Source: Solirhodobacter olei (GTDB taxonomy: Bacteria; Pseudomonadota; Alphaproteobacteria; Rhodobacterales; Rhodobacteraceae). Taken from it: 64,000 bases of DNA. Below, piece by piece: positions 17,348 to 26,336 of the stretch. Position 1 is the stretch's first letter. Each line of letters starts with the position of its first letter. Below the pieces are notes generated by a model that worked only from the letters and a program-made list of their open reading frames with translations, did not search any database and had not been told where the DNA came from. The DNA lies in contig NZ_RRYH01000013.1 in NCBI RefSeq assembly GCF_004010155.1, positions 62,001-126,000 on the forward strand. Direction: 5' to 3'. The position numbers were made by a program, and so were the translations under genes.

Positions 17348-19459
17348 TCACTCGTATCTGAGCGCCTCGATTGGATCGAGGCGGGCGGCCTTCTGGGCTG
17401 GGTAGTAGCCGAAGAAAACTCCGATCGTGGCAGAAAACGCGAAACCGCCGGCTACCGCCAGGGGGGAGACTGGGGCCGGCCAACCGGCGAAGTGGGAGAG
17501 CGTCAGAGAGGCGACGATGCCCATTACGACACCGGCCCCACCGCCGATCACCGATAGCAGCACGGCTTCGGCGAGGAACTGCAAGAGCACCTGTACCCGG
17601 CGCGCGCCGATCGCCATGCGCAGCCCGATCTCGCGTGTGCGGGCAGTGACCGAGACTAGTAGGATGTTCATGATGCCGATGCCCCCCACCACGAGCGAGA
17701 TCGAGGCAACCGCGGCGAGTAGCAGCGCCAGCACCTCGCTTGAGCCCTGCGCCGCGGCGGCGATCTGGCTGAGGTTGCGGATCGAGAAGTCGGCCGGCTG
17801 ACCTGGCAGGATGTGATGCCGTGTCGCCAGCGTCGCCTTCGCCTGGTCCAAGGCGGCCTGTACCTGGCCGGGGCCGGTCGCCTGCACGTATATCTGGTTC
17901 ACGTAGCCGAGCAGCCGCGAGGGCAGTCCATAGGGGTTGGGCGTAGTTGGGTATATCCAGCCGATCGGTACCTGTGCCGAGTTCGGTGTGGCGGCGCCGA
18001 GCACGCGGCGCTGCGCGGTGGAATAGGGGATCATTACGACGTCATCCTGGTCTTGACCGAAGCCGGTCTGCCCCTTTGCGTCCAGAAGGCCTATAACCTC
18101 CATCGTTGTACCCTTCACCTGGATATGGGCGCCCACCGGGTTCTCAGTCGGCGGGAAGAGTTGGGCATAGACGGTTTGGCCGATCAGAGCCGCCGTCGCG
18201 GCGTCGGCCATGTCCGCCTGGGTGAAGCCGCGGCCCTCCGCAACGGTCCAGTTGGTGGCTGCCGGGTAGTCGAGGCTCACCCCCTGGATCTGGGTTTGCC
18301 AGTTCTGGTCGGCGTAGATCACTTGGCCGGACTGCCGGATCAGGTAGCTGACCGAGGCGACGGCGGGGTCCTCGGCGCGGATGGCATCGGCATCGGCGGC
18401 AGTGAGGGTGGAAGCGCTGCCAAACCCCGCTCTGGCTCCGCCCGATGTGGTGGTGCCGGGCTGCACGACGAGAAGGTTCGTGCCGAGGCTCGCAATCCGC
18501 TTGGCCACGGCCTCAGAGGCACCCTGTCCAACGGCAACCATCGTAATGAGCGCGGCCACCCCGATGAAGATGCCGAGCATTGTCAGGAAGGACCGCGCGC
18601 TGTTGCGCAAGATCGACTGCATAGCAACAGTGAAGATCATGGCGGCAAAGGCCCAAGGGCTTTGGATAGCGGCGGCCTCTGACGCGAAACCGCCCGGAAG
18701 AGGCGCCCCGCGCGCCAACTTCGTGTTTGATTCCCGGGATGTGTCGGAAATCACCATACCATCCCGCATCGTGATGGTGCGGTCGGCGAAGGTGGCTATG
18801 TCTGGCTCGTGCGTCACCACGACCACGGTCACCCCGTTCTCGCGATTTAACCGCGCTAGCGTTTCCATGATTTCGGTGGAGTTCTTCGTGTCGAGATTGC
18901 CCGTCGGCTCGTCGGCGAGTAGCAGCCCCGGTTGGTTAATGAGCGCACGCGCGATAGCGACGCGCTGCTGCTGGCCGCCCGATAGCTGGCCCGGCGAATT
19001 CGCCTCGCGCTCCGCAAGCCCGACAAGATTTAACGCTGCTCGTGCGCTTGCCTGCCGGCCGGCGCGACCTGCGGCTGTGCTGCCGCCGTATATTAGCGGC
19101 AATGCCACGTTCTCCAACGCCGAGGTTCGCGGCAGCAGGTTGAAGCTCTGGAACACGAAGCCCAGGCGACGGCGGCGGATCTCGGCCAGCGCCCCTTCCG
19201 ACAGCCGAGATACATCGAGTCCCTCGAAGCGGTAGCGGCCGGAGGTCGGACGGTCGAGGCAGCCCAGGATCGCCATCAGTGTCGATTTGCCGGACCCGGA
19301 CGCCCCCATGATGGCGACGAATTCGCCCTGCCGGATCGTCAGCGTCACGCCGCGTAGGGCGTGCACCTCGGTATCGCCCATTCGGTAGGTGCGGGTGAGA
19401 TCCTCCACCTCGATAGCGGCCGGCGCGTCAATCACGGAATAGGAGGCGGGCGCGGTCAT
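17348..19459 (-). CDS. macB: MacB-type ABC transporter (fused ATPase and permease)
   Basis: 703 residues from the ATG at 19459. The N-terminal half is the nucleotide-binding domain: Walker A GASGSGKST, Q-loop FVFQSFNLLPR, signature [15 protein letters not shown], Walker B LLLADEPTGNLD. One membrane segment follows (about residue 280), then a large periplasmic domain and three C-terminal membrane segments (VASISLVVGGIGIMNILLVS; FSATIGVFFGYYPAQKAARL at the end). This is the MacB arrangement, a mechanotransmission transporter that works with an adaptor and TolC to move macrolides, lipopeptides or toxins out of the periplasm. It lies 10 bases downstream of macA. The substrate is unknown. Confidence 0.88.
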   Translation of the reverse strand: MTAPASYSVIDAPAAIEVEDLTRTYRMGDTEVHALRGVTLTIRQGEFVAIMGASGSGKSTLMAILGCLDRPTSGRYRFEGLDVSRLSEGALAEIRRRRLGFVFQSFNLLPRTSALENVALPLIYGGSTAAGRAGRQASARAALNLVGLAEREANSPGQLSGGQQQRVAIARALINQPGLLLADEPTGNLDTKNSTEIMETLARLNRENGVTVVVVTHEPDIATFADRTITMRDGMVISDTSRESNTKLARGAPLPGGFASEAAAIQSPWAFAAMIFTVAMQSILRNSARSFLTMLGIFIGVAALITMVAVGQGASEAVAKRIASLGTNLLVVQPGTTTSGGARAGFGSASTLTAADADAIRAEDPAVASVSYLIRQSGQVIYADQNWQTQIQGVSLDYPAATNWTVAEGRGFTQADMADAATAALIGQTVYAQLFPPTENPVGAHIQVKGTTMEVIGLLDAKGQTGFGQDQDDVVMIPYSTAQRRVLGAATPNSAQVPIGWIYPTTPNPYGLPSRLLGYVNQIYVQATGPGQVQAALDQAKATLATRHHILPGQPADFSIRNLSQIAAAAQGSSEVLALLLAAVASISLVVGGIGIMNILLVSVTARTREIGLRMAIGARRVQVLLQFLAEAVLLSVIGGGAGVVMGIVASLTLSHFAGWPAPVSPLAVAGGFAFSATIGVFFGYYPAQKAARLDPIEALRYE

Positions 19460-19469
19460 GGCACTGTCC

Positions 19470-20729
19470 CTAGGCTCGGAACCCGAAACCTCCGGCGGGG
19501 CTGCTGGTCCGGCTGCCACTTCGGCGAGCCGCGCCGGAGCCCTCGCCGAGGATCACCTTGTCGCCGGCCGCCAGCTGACCGCCCGTGATTTCAGCCCAGA
19601 TGCCGTCGTCGAGCCCGATGCGAACGGAAACCGGAACGGGCTTATCGTCCCGCAGTACCCAGATGCGGCCTTGCCCGGCGTTGGTGCCACCCGTGCCAGC
19701 GCTTGCCCTCGCGGCGGCTGAGGGTTGGTAGCGCAGCGCCTTCGAAGGCACCCGCAGCACGTCAGTCCGCGAGTCCACTACGATATGCGCTGCGGCGGTC
19801 ATGCCCGGCTTCAGCGCAAGGTCGGCGTTGGCGACCGCCACGGTGACGTCATAGGTGATGACGTTCTGCACCGATTGCGGCGACTGGCGGACTTGGGTGA
19901 CCTTTCCGGTGAATGTCCGCCCCGGATAGGCGTTCACAGTAAATGTCGCAGCCTCGCCCGGCTTGACCTGCCCGATATCGCTTTCGGAAACGTTCACGTC
20001 GACCTGCATCCGCCTGAGGTCTTGGGCGATCAGGAACAGTGTCGGCGTCTGAAGGCTCGCCGCCACCGTCTGCCCGGCGGTGACGTTGCGTAGAATCACC
20101 GTGCCGGCGACCGGAGATTTGATCTGGGTATAGTCGAGGTCGATGTTGGCCGCGTCGAGTGCCGCCTGACGTTGTTCGATGGTCGCCTGGTCCACCTGGA
20201 TCTGTGCCTGCGCCTGATCATAGGTGCTCTTTGCGAGGTCCGCGGCATCCCGCGAAACCGTGTTGGACTTCACCATCTGAACGTTCCGGTCATAGCTCGC
20301 CTTGGCGTATTCGAGCCCGGCCTGATCCTTGGCGAGCTGCGCCCTTGCAAGATCGAGATTGGCATGGGCCTGCGCCACAGCCGAGCGGTAGGCGCGGTCG
20401 TCGATCCGAGCGCAGACCTGCCCCTGCGTGACGCTGTCGTTGAAGTCGCAGAGCACCTGCTCGATGACGCCGGAAACATAGGAGCCTACGGTGACAGTCA
20501 GAACAGGGTTCACCGTGCCGGTGGCCGAGATTGTGCGCGCCACTGCCCCCCGGTCTGCAGGTTGGGTCAGATAGGTTGTCGCGGTCGTCGGGCGGGTCTG
20601 CCACCAGAAAGCGGCGCCCGCCACCACCGCGATCAGCAATAGTCCGAAAACCCAGCGCCCCAGGCGCCGCGCCTTCCGCGATACGCTTGAAACGGCCACT
20701 TCCGCTTCCTTCCCGGTCACGCGGTCCAA
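19470..20729 (-). CDS. macA: MacA-type periplasmic adaptor (membrane fusion protein)
   Basis: 419 residues. A single N-terminal membrane anchor (WVFGLLLIAVVAGAAFWW) is followed by a biotinyl-lipoyl-like half-motif (GTVNPVLTVTVGSYVSGVIE), a long alpha-hairpin (AHANLDLARAQLAKDQAGLE to TIEQRQAALDAANIDLDYTQ), the second lipoyl half (IKSPVAGTVILRNVTAGQTV) and beta-barrel/membrane-proximal domains ending in a Gly/Ser-rich tail. This domain order is that of MacA. It bridges MacB and an outer-membrane TolC-like channel, which is not encoded nearby. First gene of a macA-macB operon. Confidence 0.87.
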   Translation of the reverse strand: MDRVTGKEAEVAVSSVSRKARRLGRWVFGLLLIAVVAGAAFWWQTRPTTATTYLTQPADRGAVARTISATGTVNPVLTVTVGSYVSGVIEQVLCDFNDSVTQGQVCARIDDRAYRSAVAQAHANLDLARAQLAKDQAGLEYAKASYDRNVQMVKSNTVSRDAADLAKSTYDQAQAQIQVDQATIEQRQAALDAANIDLDYTQIKSPVAGTVILRNVTAGQTVAASLQTPTLFLIAQDLRRMQVDVNVSESDIGQVKPGEAATFTVNAYPGRTFTGKVTQVRQSPQSVQNVITYDVTVAVANADLALKPGMTAAAHIVVDSRTDVLRVPSKALRYQPSAAARASAGTGGTNAGQGRIWVLRDDKPVPVSVRIGLDDGIWAEITGGQLAAGDKVILGEGSGAARRSGSRTSSPAGGFGFRA

Positions 20730-21388
20730 CGCTTTGCACTCCCTGACATCTCATCCCAGCTAACGCCGCCAGAGGGAAATTCCGTCGGGTCGATCAGGCG
20801 GATTGCGATGTGCTTCATAGGCAGATGATTGGATGTCACGCTGTCCAACGGCGGCTCCCAAAACCCGTTGCCAAGACGAAGGACGGGGCAACGAGATCTC
20901 GCGATCAAGCAGGCAAAATTCGCGAAGGACCCCCTGCATCTTTTCCAGAGGAATGCGGCGCACGACCGGATGCGGTTGTGTGGCTCAATCAACATGCACA
21001 TGAGAATTGATCCAGGCTTCCAAGAGAGAGCGGAGCCAAACCAGACGGCCGCCAGGATGTTCCAGCACCTGGCGCGGCATGACGAGAGGTGCCTTTGGCA
21101 GGGCTCCCTTCTCCTCTGCATGAGCAGACTCTGGGTTCTTCGGTTGTGAAATGTCCTCGGCCAATCGACTCACATCCGCTGCTGGAGCCAGAGCGGTCTT
21201 AGGCGTCCTAGCCTAGGCTGCATTGAGCTCCGTCAATTTGTCTGCCGTTGCAATCGATCAAAGATTCCCGAAGTGAGGTCGAGACGTAGAATAGTGGTGC
21301 CGCTCAGGAACCCTCGTCCACCGCGTCAGGGTAGTCCCAATTCTGTCGTGTGATGGTCCACACCATCGCCTGGCCAGACCCGGCCGTC
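20730..21388. other. Gene-free stretch upstream of macA
   Basis: About 660 bp without a supportable gene. Short minus-strand frames exist (for example near 20.8-21.17 kb) but are interrupted by a stop, lack ribosome sites and match nothing recognised; they may be a decayed gene. The promoter of macAB should lie in its left end. No IS ends or long repeats were seen. Confidence 0.45.
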
Positions 21389-22660
21389 TCACTTTCCGTC
21401 CATCGCACAGGTGGGAAGCCCGTGCGTGTAGAAATCCGGCGCCAGGTGCCGGGCCTCGGTGACGATCAAGTTCTGATTGCTGTCCCAGACCATCTCGCGC
21501 TCCCAGACTAGGCGCCCCTGCGCATCGACCTCGAATACCCGGCCGTGCTCGGGCTCGGTGATGAGGATGTTGCCGTTGGTCAGCACCTGATGCTTGCCGC
21601 GCTGCCAGCTGTAGAACGGGATCTGCTTGCTGCCCTGGAACAGCACCGTGGTCCCGTGGGTCTTCGGGTCGACCTTCACGATCCGGGACACGCCGGAGGA
21701 GGGGTGGTTGTCGTAGACCGTGATCGTCCCGTCTGCCTCGAACTCCGGATCGTGCTGCTTGTACCAAGGCCCGTTCTGCCACCACTTCACATGTCCCGTC
21801 ACCGGGTCGATGACGGCGACGAGGTCCGGCTCGCGTAGGCTGATGAGGAGGTCTCCAACCTTGAATTCGGGGAAGGCGGCTGCCATGGCTGGAACGAGCG
21901 GCTTTACGCTGTTGGGGTGGAACGGATCGACCAGATACTGGACCTTGCCGCTTTCGGAATAGACGTGCGACAGGATCGAAAAGATGCCGAGTTGGTCGCC
22001 GCCCTGCGGGATGATCTGCTTCAGCAGGCCCAATTCTCGTATCTTCTTGCCCGTCGCCGCGTCGAGCCACGTGATCTTGTAGTTGCGCCAGCTGACGAGG
22101 TGGCCCTGGCCATCGGAGACGACGCTGTGGCTGTAGGCGCCCTTGCTGATCCACATTGCCCGCCCGCAGGCGTCGAGCCGCGCCATCACCCGGCCCTCGT
22201 CGAAGGCGACGGCGATGGAGCCGTCGGAAAACAGCTCCATCCCGTGGATCATGACGTTGAGCCCGCCAGGCCCGGTGGGGTCGAGCGCGCGGTAGTTCAC
22301 CGGCCACACGTGTAGCACCTTGCCAGCCATGTCGTAGAGTGTGACCGAGAAGGCGGAGCGTTTTTGCTCGGCGCTTAGCCCGGCGATGGCGACGTATCCT
22401 GGCTCGATCTCGTCCGGCCGAAGGATCCGAAACCCGGTGTCACCCTTCGGCCGGCCGGGATTGCGGGCCGGAACGAGGTGCCGCGTCGGCTTCAGCCCGA
22501 GGTCGTTCTGCCAGTACCGGCTCACGTCCTGCACCGTGGTCATCGCCAGAGAAATCTGGGGGTTCGGAAACCAGTTGGAGCGCCCCGCCTCCGTCCCGTA
22601 CAGCACCGCAAGCACGATGGCGGAAAGCACGAAGACCGCACGGGCGCGCGCGTCCCTCAT
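21389..22660 (-). CDS. Arylsulfotransferase (ASST)-family membrane-anchored protein
   Basis: 423 residues. A single N-terminal hydrophobic anchor (AVFVLSAIVLAVLYG) places the bulk in the periplasm. The body is a beta-propeller-like ASST domain: repeated strands with Asp/Gly turns, GLNVMIHGMELFSDGSIAVA, SYSHSVV-type segments, NGPWYKQHDPEFEADGTITV and LTNGNILITEPEHGRVFEVD. ASST proteins transfer sulfate from phenolic sulfates without PAPS, but many relatives are uncharacterised. Its ATG overlaps the stop of the upstream sulfotransferase (ATGA), so the two are translationally coupled. Whether it is catalytic is not provable here. Confidence 0.72.
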   Translation of the reverse strand: MRDARARAVFVLSAIVLAVLYGTEAGRSNWFPNPQISLAMTTVQDVSRYWQNDLGLKPTRHLVPARNPGRPKGDTGFRILRPDEIEPGYVAIAGLSAEQKRSAFSVTLYDMAGKVLHVWPVNYRALDPTGPGGLNVMIHGMELFSDGSIAVAFDEGRVMARLDACGRAMWISKGAYSHSVVSDGQGHLVSWRNYKITWLDAATGKKIRELGLLKQIIPQGGDQLGIFSILSHVYSESGKVQYLVDPFHPNSVKPLVPAMAAAFPEFKVGDLLISLREPDLVAVIDPVTGHVKWWQNGPWYKQHDPEFEADGTITVYDNHPSSGVSRIVKVDPKTHGTTVLFQGSKQIPFYSWQRGKHQVLTNGNILITEPEHGRVFEVDAQGRLVWEREMVWDSNQNLIVTEARHLAPDFYTHGLPTCAMDGK

Positions 22661-23769
22661 GCCGCCGCCTCCTTTCTTCCCGTGCCGGTGGGGCGGGCCG
22701 GGCCGAGGCAGCGGGCCAGAAGTGCGGCGTGGGTTTCCGCGATGCGGGCGGCGAGGGCAGGGGGCACATCGGGCCGTTCGACCGGCGGCTGGGTGTGAAA
22801 CCTCGGCGCAGTGGCGACCAGCGCCCCGGGCGAGGCCACATCCAGCGCCGCCGCGAGGGCCGCCAGATGCGGTTCGGGATCGGCGGACATCGCGTCGTGA
22901 TCGACGAAAATGGCCTGCCGTCCGGCCTCTGTCAGCACGTATTCATAGGCGTCGGCCCAGTACCGCAGCCAGTACTCCGGTTCCGTCGCGCCGCTTGGAT
23001 CGCGCCAGGCGCCGTTGAAGGCGATCGGGCGATGCGCCTCGCCGAATTCGAAATGGCCGATGTCCTCCATGTAGCGGCGGGTGAACGGCTCCCTCGCGTG
23101 GAGGTCGAGAAACCGCAGGTGCTGACGCAGGAGCGACGCGGCCTGGCGCCAGGGATCGCGGATCGGGATCACGATCCGCGCGTCGGGGAAGTGCCGCGCG
23201 AGCAGGCCGAGCCGCGCGATGTCGGCATTGTTCTTGGAGAGGTACCGGCGCCCGCCGCCTGCGGCGACGACCTTGCAGATATAGGCCCGGAAGAACTCGA
23301 CGAACTCGGGGTCCACCTCGTCCGCGGCCCAGGTCTGGATGTGATCCGCCGCATAGTGGCTGCGCCAGAAGGCCATCCAGACGACTTCCTCGAACGCCTC
23401 CGCGCTGTCGAAGCTGACCATCAAGCCGTCGCCATGCGCCCGCTCGGTCAATCGACTCTCGCGCCTGAGGCCTGCGGTGATGCTGCCCCAGAGCAATGGC
23501 AGCATGGTGAACGGCATCTGGCGATAGGTGGCGGAAGAGAACTCGGGAAGGGTCGAGAGCACTTCGAGAAGAATAGTGGTTCCGGCCCGGGGTAAGGACG
23601 TGATGAAGACCGGGCGGCGTGTCGCGTTGGGGTCGATCCGGGCGCGGTAGAGACGGTCCTCGATATCCGACAACGCGAGTTGTGTGCCCGGATAGGCGAA
23701 GGCCACGCGATGAAGCAGGCGGTCGAACGCCCCGTAGGGTACCTCCGCGCGTGATTGGGGAGCACTCAT
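22657..23769 (-). CDS. Sulfotransferase
   Basis: 370 residues from the ATG at 23769. PAPS-binding 5' loop PVFITSLPRAGTTILLEVLS at about residues 50-70; 3'-phosphate motif ARIVIPIRDPWRQAASLLRQ. Length and motifs fit the Sulfotransfer_3 type of bacterial carbohydrate or lipid sulfotransferases. The start overlaps the stop of the small membrane protein upstream (ATGA), and its stop overlaps the start of the ASST-like gene. Genes with such tight coupling usually act in one process, here probably sulfation of a surface molecule (inference). Confidence 0.82.
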   Translation of the reverse strand: MSAPQSRAEVPYGAFDRLLHRVAFAYPGTQLALSDIEDRLYRARIDPNATRRPVFITSLPRAGTTILLEVLSTLPEFSSATYRQMPFTMLPLLWGSITAGLRRESRLTERAHGDGLMVSFDSAEAFEEVVWMAFWRSHYAADHIQTWAADEVDPEFVEFFRAYICKVVAAGGGRRYLSKNNADIARLGLLARHFPDARIVIPIRDPWRQAASLLRQHLRFLDLHAREPFTRRYMEDIGHFEFGEAHRPIAFNGAWRDPSGATEPEYWLRYWADAYEYVLTEAGRQAIFVDHDAMSADPEPHLAALAAALDVASPGALVATAPRFHTQPPVERPDVPPALAARIAETHAALLARCLGPARPTGTGRKEAAA

Positions 23770-24143
23770 GTCAACCACGTAAGCGCAAGCCAGGCAATTA
23801 CCGACCCTGCGCTGGACCCCAGAAGGAACGGCCAGCTCAGCGCGGTCTTCGCAACATCCTCGGGACTGAACAGCCCGGCCGCAATTCCGGCCCAGATGAT
23901 GGCGGCTGGCACAGCCAAGGCGAGCACCCCGGACAGCGAGATGCGGAAGAAGTCCGCGAAGAGCCGAAGCGAGGCGCGGCGGAGGAACTGCTCCTTCTCG
24001 TCGTCGGAGAGCGTCCTGTCCGCCATCGCCCCGATCGCGCTCCACGCCGTCGCAAGCGCCTCCGCTCCGGCATCGGGAGCCTGCGAGTACCGGATTGCGA
24101 CGACGAAGGCCGCAACCCCAAGCAAGAGCGCGGCGGCAGTCAT
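23766..24143 (-). CDS. Small membrane protein coupled to the sulfotransferase
   Basis: 125 residues from the ATG at 24143. Three hydrophobic stretches: MTAAALLLGVAAFVVAIRYS at the N-terminus, then after a charged helix (LSDDEKEQFLRRASLRLFAD) SGVLALAVPAAIIWAGIAAG and WPFLLGSSAGSVIAWLALTW. No family was recognised. Its start overlaps the preceding gene's stop by one base (TGATG), and its stop overlaps the sulfotransferase ATG. It may be an accessory or scaffold subunit of the sulfation pathway. Confidence 0.65.
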   Translation of the reverse strand: MTAAALLLGVAAFVVAIRYSQAPDAGAEALATAWSAIGAMADRTLSDDEKEQFLRRASLRLFADFFRISLSGVLALAVPAAIIWAGIAAGLFSPEDVAKTALSWPFLLGSSAGSVIAWLALTWLT

Positions 24144-24433
24144 CACTTTCGCCCGGCGATCTCGCCGTCTCGGTGCCGAGGATGGCGCCCGAAGCTCCGC
24201 AGCAGCCGCTTGATCGGGTACCAGACGAAGCCGACAACGGCGAGCGCCACCGCCGCAAACAGCGACAAAATGGTCCCGATGGCGGTTAGCCCGGCTCCGG
24301 GCCCGACATAGGCGGCGGCGGGCGTAGCGCAGAGCGCAAGAGCTGTTGCAGCGAGAAGCGAGAAGCCGAGGCTTCGGCGCCCGACGCAGGTTGGAGCGGA
24401 TGGCTTCGCGTACCACCGGCCTTCCACATCCAC
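24143..24433 (-). CDS. Small exported membrane protein (AYVGPGAG type)
   Basis: About 96 residues from a GTG at 24433; the true start is unclear. An in-frame ATG at 24577 has a perfect AGGAGG site but would add an unlikely Arg/Ser-rich leader with poor codon use, which may be a decayed or overlapping gene. The recognisable part is a signal peptide (LGFSLLAATALALCATPAAA) followed by YVGPGAGLTAIGTILSLFAA, a second hydrophobic helix and a basic tail. Short YVGPGAG membrane proteins are common beside sulfotransferase or alkaline-phosphatase-superfamily genes in proteobacteria. It is first in the coupled four-gene unit. Confidence 0.55.
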   Translation of the reverse strand: MDVEGRWYAKPSAPTCVGRRSLGFSLLAATALALCATPAAAYVGPGAGLTAIGTILSLFAAVALAVVGFVWYPIKRLLRSFGRHPRHRDGEIAGRK

Positions 24434-24577
24434 TCGCGCAGTCGGGCCTTGCGGCGGTGCTTCAGCGCCTCTCGAGCCCGAACGGCGAGATATGCGGCGA
24501 TTCCGGCTGCGCCAGCAGTTCCGCGTGCGAGCGCCATCGATCAGATTTTGGAGAAGTTGCGCCTCTGAAGTCTCCAT

Positions 24578-25182
24578 TGCGCCCTCCTGACCGAATTTGG
24601 GAAGAGCGTCGAACTTCCGGGCCGGCCCGCCATTGACGGCGCGCAAAATTTACTTCGCAGCGGCGGTCAATTCCCCGAGATGAACGGTTAGGGTCACCGA
24701 CCGCCCAACAGATCGAGTAGCGCTACATAGCAATGGCTGGCGATTTGAGGGCTTCATCGCGAACCATGAGCTTGGCGCGCCGCCTCAAGCTGTGGATCGA
24801 TGCGGATAGCAGCATTGGGAACCTCCATTCCGAGCGGATGACGCAACCAATCCTTGTGCGATCGCTTGAACAGACGGTTCGATGCCGTTCGTTGCCCTGT
24901 ACGTGCGATACGGCCCGGACTGGAGAGAGGGCGCGCGCCCGAGCCTTGTTCAGGAGACCATCTCAGGTGTCGCGTCCAGGCAAGCTCAACAGCAGATGAG
25001 GGGCTCGTCGCAGCCCTCGGCCGCGCGCTGTCGCAGCAACTGCAATGCGCCCTCATGTCAGTCGTAACATCGGCTCTATCCGTTTGCCGGAAGCAGACAC
25101 GCAAACAGCCCGTTGCAGGGGGCAACTGGACCATTCTGGGTCGGAAGGGCTAAGGCCTGGTGTTGGTGCCGCGCCCGATGTG
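24578..25182. other. Gene-free stretch
   Basis: About 600 bp with no supportable gene. All open frames are Arg/Ser/Pro-rich and lack start signals. It separates the sulfotransferase unit from the acetylpolyamine-amidohydrolase-like gene, whose 3' end lies on its right. A string GCGCCCTCATG near 25.05 kb recurs in another empty gap of this window (see findings). Confidence 0.45.
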
Positions 25183-26214
25183 CTACGCCTCTTCGAAGCC
25201 GGTCAGCACGCCAACTGCATTTACGCCAATTTCCGCCACCGCGTAGCCGCCTTCCATGACGAAGAGTGAGGGCAGGCCCAGCGCGGCGATCCGGGCGCCA
25301 ATCCTGGGGTAGTGCTCGCTTTTCAGCTTGAATTGGCTGATCGGGTCCTTCTCGAAAGTGTCGACGCCGAGCGAGACGACCACTACGTCGGGCCGGTAGG
25401 CGGCGAGCTTCTGGCAGGCATCCTCGAGCGACGCGCTCCAGGCCTCCCAGCCGGTGCCAAAGGGCATCGGGTAGTTGTGGTTGAAGCCCTCGCCCTCGCC
25501 GGCGCCACGCTCTTCGGCATGGCCGAGGAAATACGGGAACTCGACCATCGGATCGGCATGGAGATTGAACACGGCGACATCGCTGCGCTCGTAGAAGATC
25601 TCCTGGGTGCCGTTGCCATGATGGTAATCGACATCGAGCACGGCGACCCGCGCGGCGCCCTTGTCGCGAAACCACTGGCAGGCCACGGCGGCGTTATTGA
25701 TGTAGCAATAGCCGCCCATGAAGGAGGTGCCGGCATGGTGGCCCGGCGGGCGGCAGAGGGCGAAGGCGGCGCGCGCGCCGTCCTGGACCAGAGCGGCGGC
25801 GGTCAGCGCCGTGTCGTAGGAGGATTTCACCGCTTCCCAAGTCCCAGCCACGAAGCTCGCGCCGGCGTCGAAGGCGTAGAATCCGAGCAGAGCGTCGATC
25901 CCCTCTGGGCGCTTGTCGCCGCGCAGCCCGCGGGTCGGAAAGGCGAAGGGCAGCGTCGGCATGGTCCGGCCCGAGGCTTCCCACATTGGCCAGACCTGAG
26001 GCAGGAAGTCGATGAAGTCGGCGCGGTGGACACGACAGGCATGGCTCAGGTCATGGCTTTCGGGCTCGTCCACCGGGCCGAGGCCGACCTCGTCGATCCG
26101 AGCGCGGATGAACTGGGCGCGCTCGGGCTTCTCGAACCCAGACACTAGTTTGCCCGAGATCAGTTCGAGATGACCGGCATGGCCGGCATGTTTGGGAGAG
26201 AAGATCGTGCGCAT
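25183..26214 (-). CDS. Acetylpolyamine amidohydrolase-like protein (histone deacetylase family)
   Basis: 343 residues, the length of bacterial acetylpolyamine amidohydrolases. Active-site elements are complete: His159-His160 in CRPPGHHAG, the zinc ligands Asp196 and His198 in LDVDYHHGNG, Asp285 in SLGVDTFEKDP, and the transition-state Tyr324 in MEGGYAV. These are each one position from those of characterised APAH. The reaction is Zn-dependent deacetylation of small amides such as N-acetylputrescine. It is divergent from an amidohydrolase and a PotABCD-type polyamine transporter, which supports a role in using acetylated polyamines. Confidence 0.85.
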   Translation of the reverse strand: MRTIFSPKHAGHAGHLELISGKLVSGFEKPERAQFIRARIDEVGLGPVDEPESHDLSHACRVHRADFIDFLPQVWPMWEASGRTMPTLPFAFPTRGLRGDKRPEGIDALLGFYAFDAGASFVAGTWEAVKSSYDTALTAAALVQDGARAAFALCRPPGHHAGTSFMGGYCYINNAAVACQWFRDKGAARVAVLDVDYHHGNGTQEIFYERSDVAVFNLHADPMVEFPYFLGHAEERGAGEGEGFNHNYPMPFGTGWEAWSASLEDACQKLAAYRPDVVVVSLGVDTFEKDPISQFKLKSEHYPRIGARIAALGLPSLFVMEGGYAVAEIGVNAVGVLTGFEEA

Positions 26215-26336
26215 CGAGGCCCTCGCCGGTTGCAGTTCGGACGGAGACTAGGAGCAAGTGCAAGCGCGCTACAAGAGCGTTGCTGAGGGGCGGGCTCCAT
26301 GGTTCACTCGGCCGGTTGCCTGAGATGGAGTCCGGC

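Noticed and set aside
24143-24577. Long form of the AYVGPGAG protein starting at the ATG 24577
   Set aside because: Despite a perfect ribosome site, the added leader of about 48 residues is Arg/Ser-rich with poor third-position GC and would precede a normal signal peptide. It is kept only as an open question.
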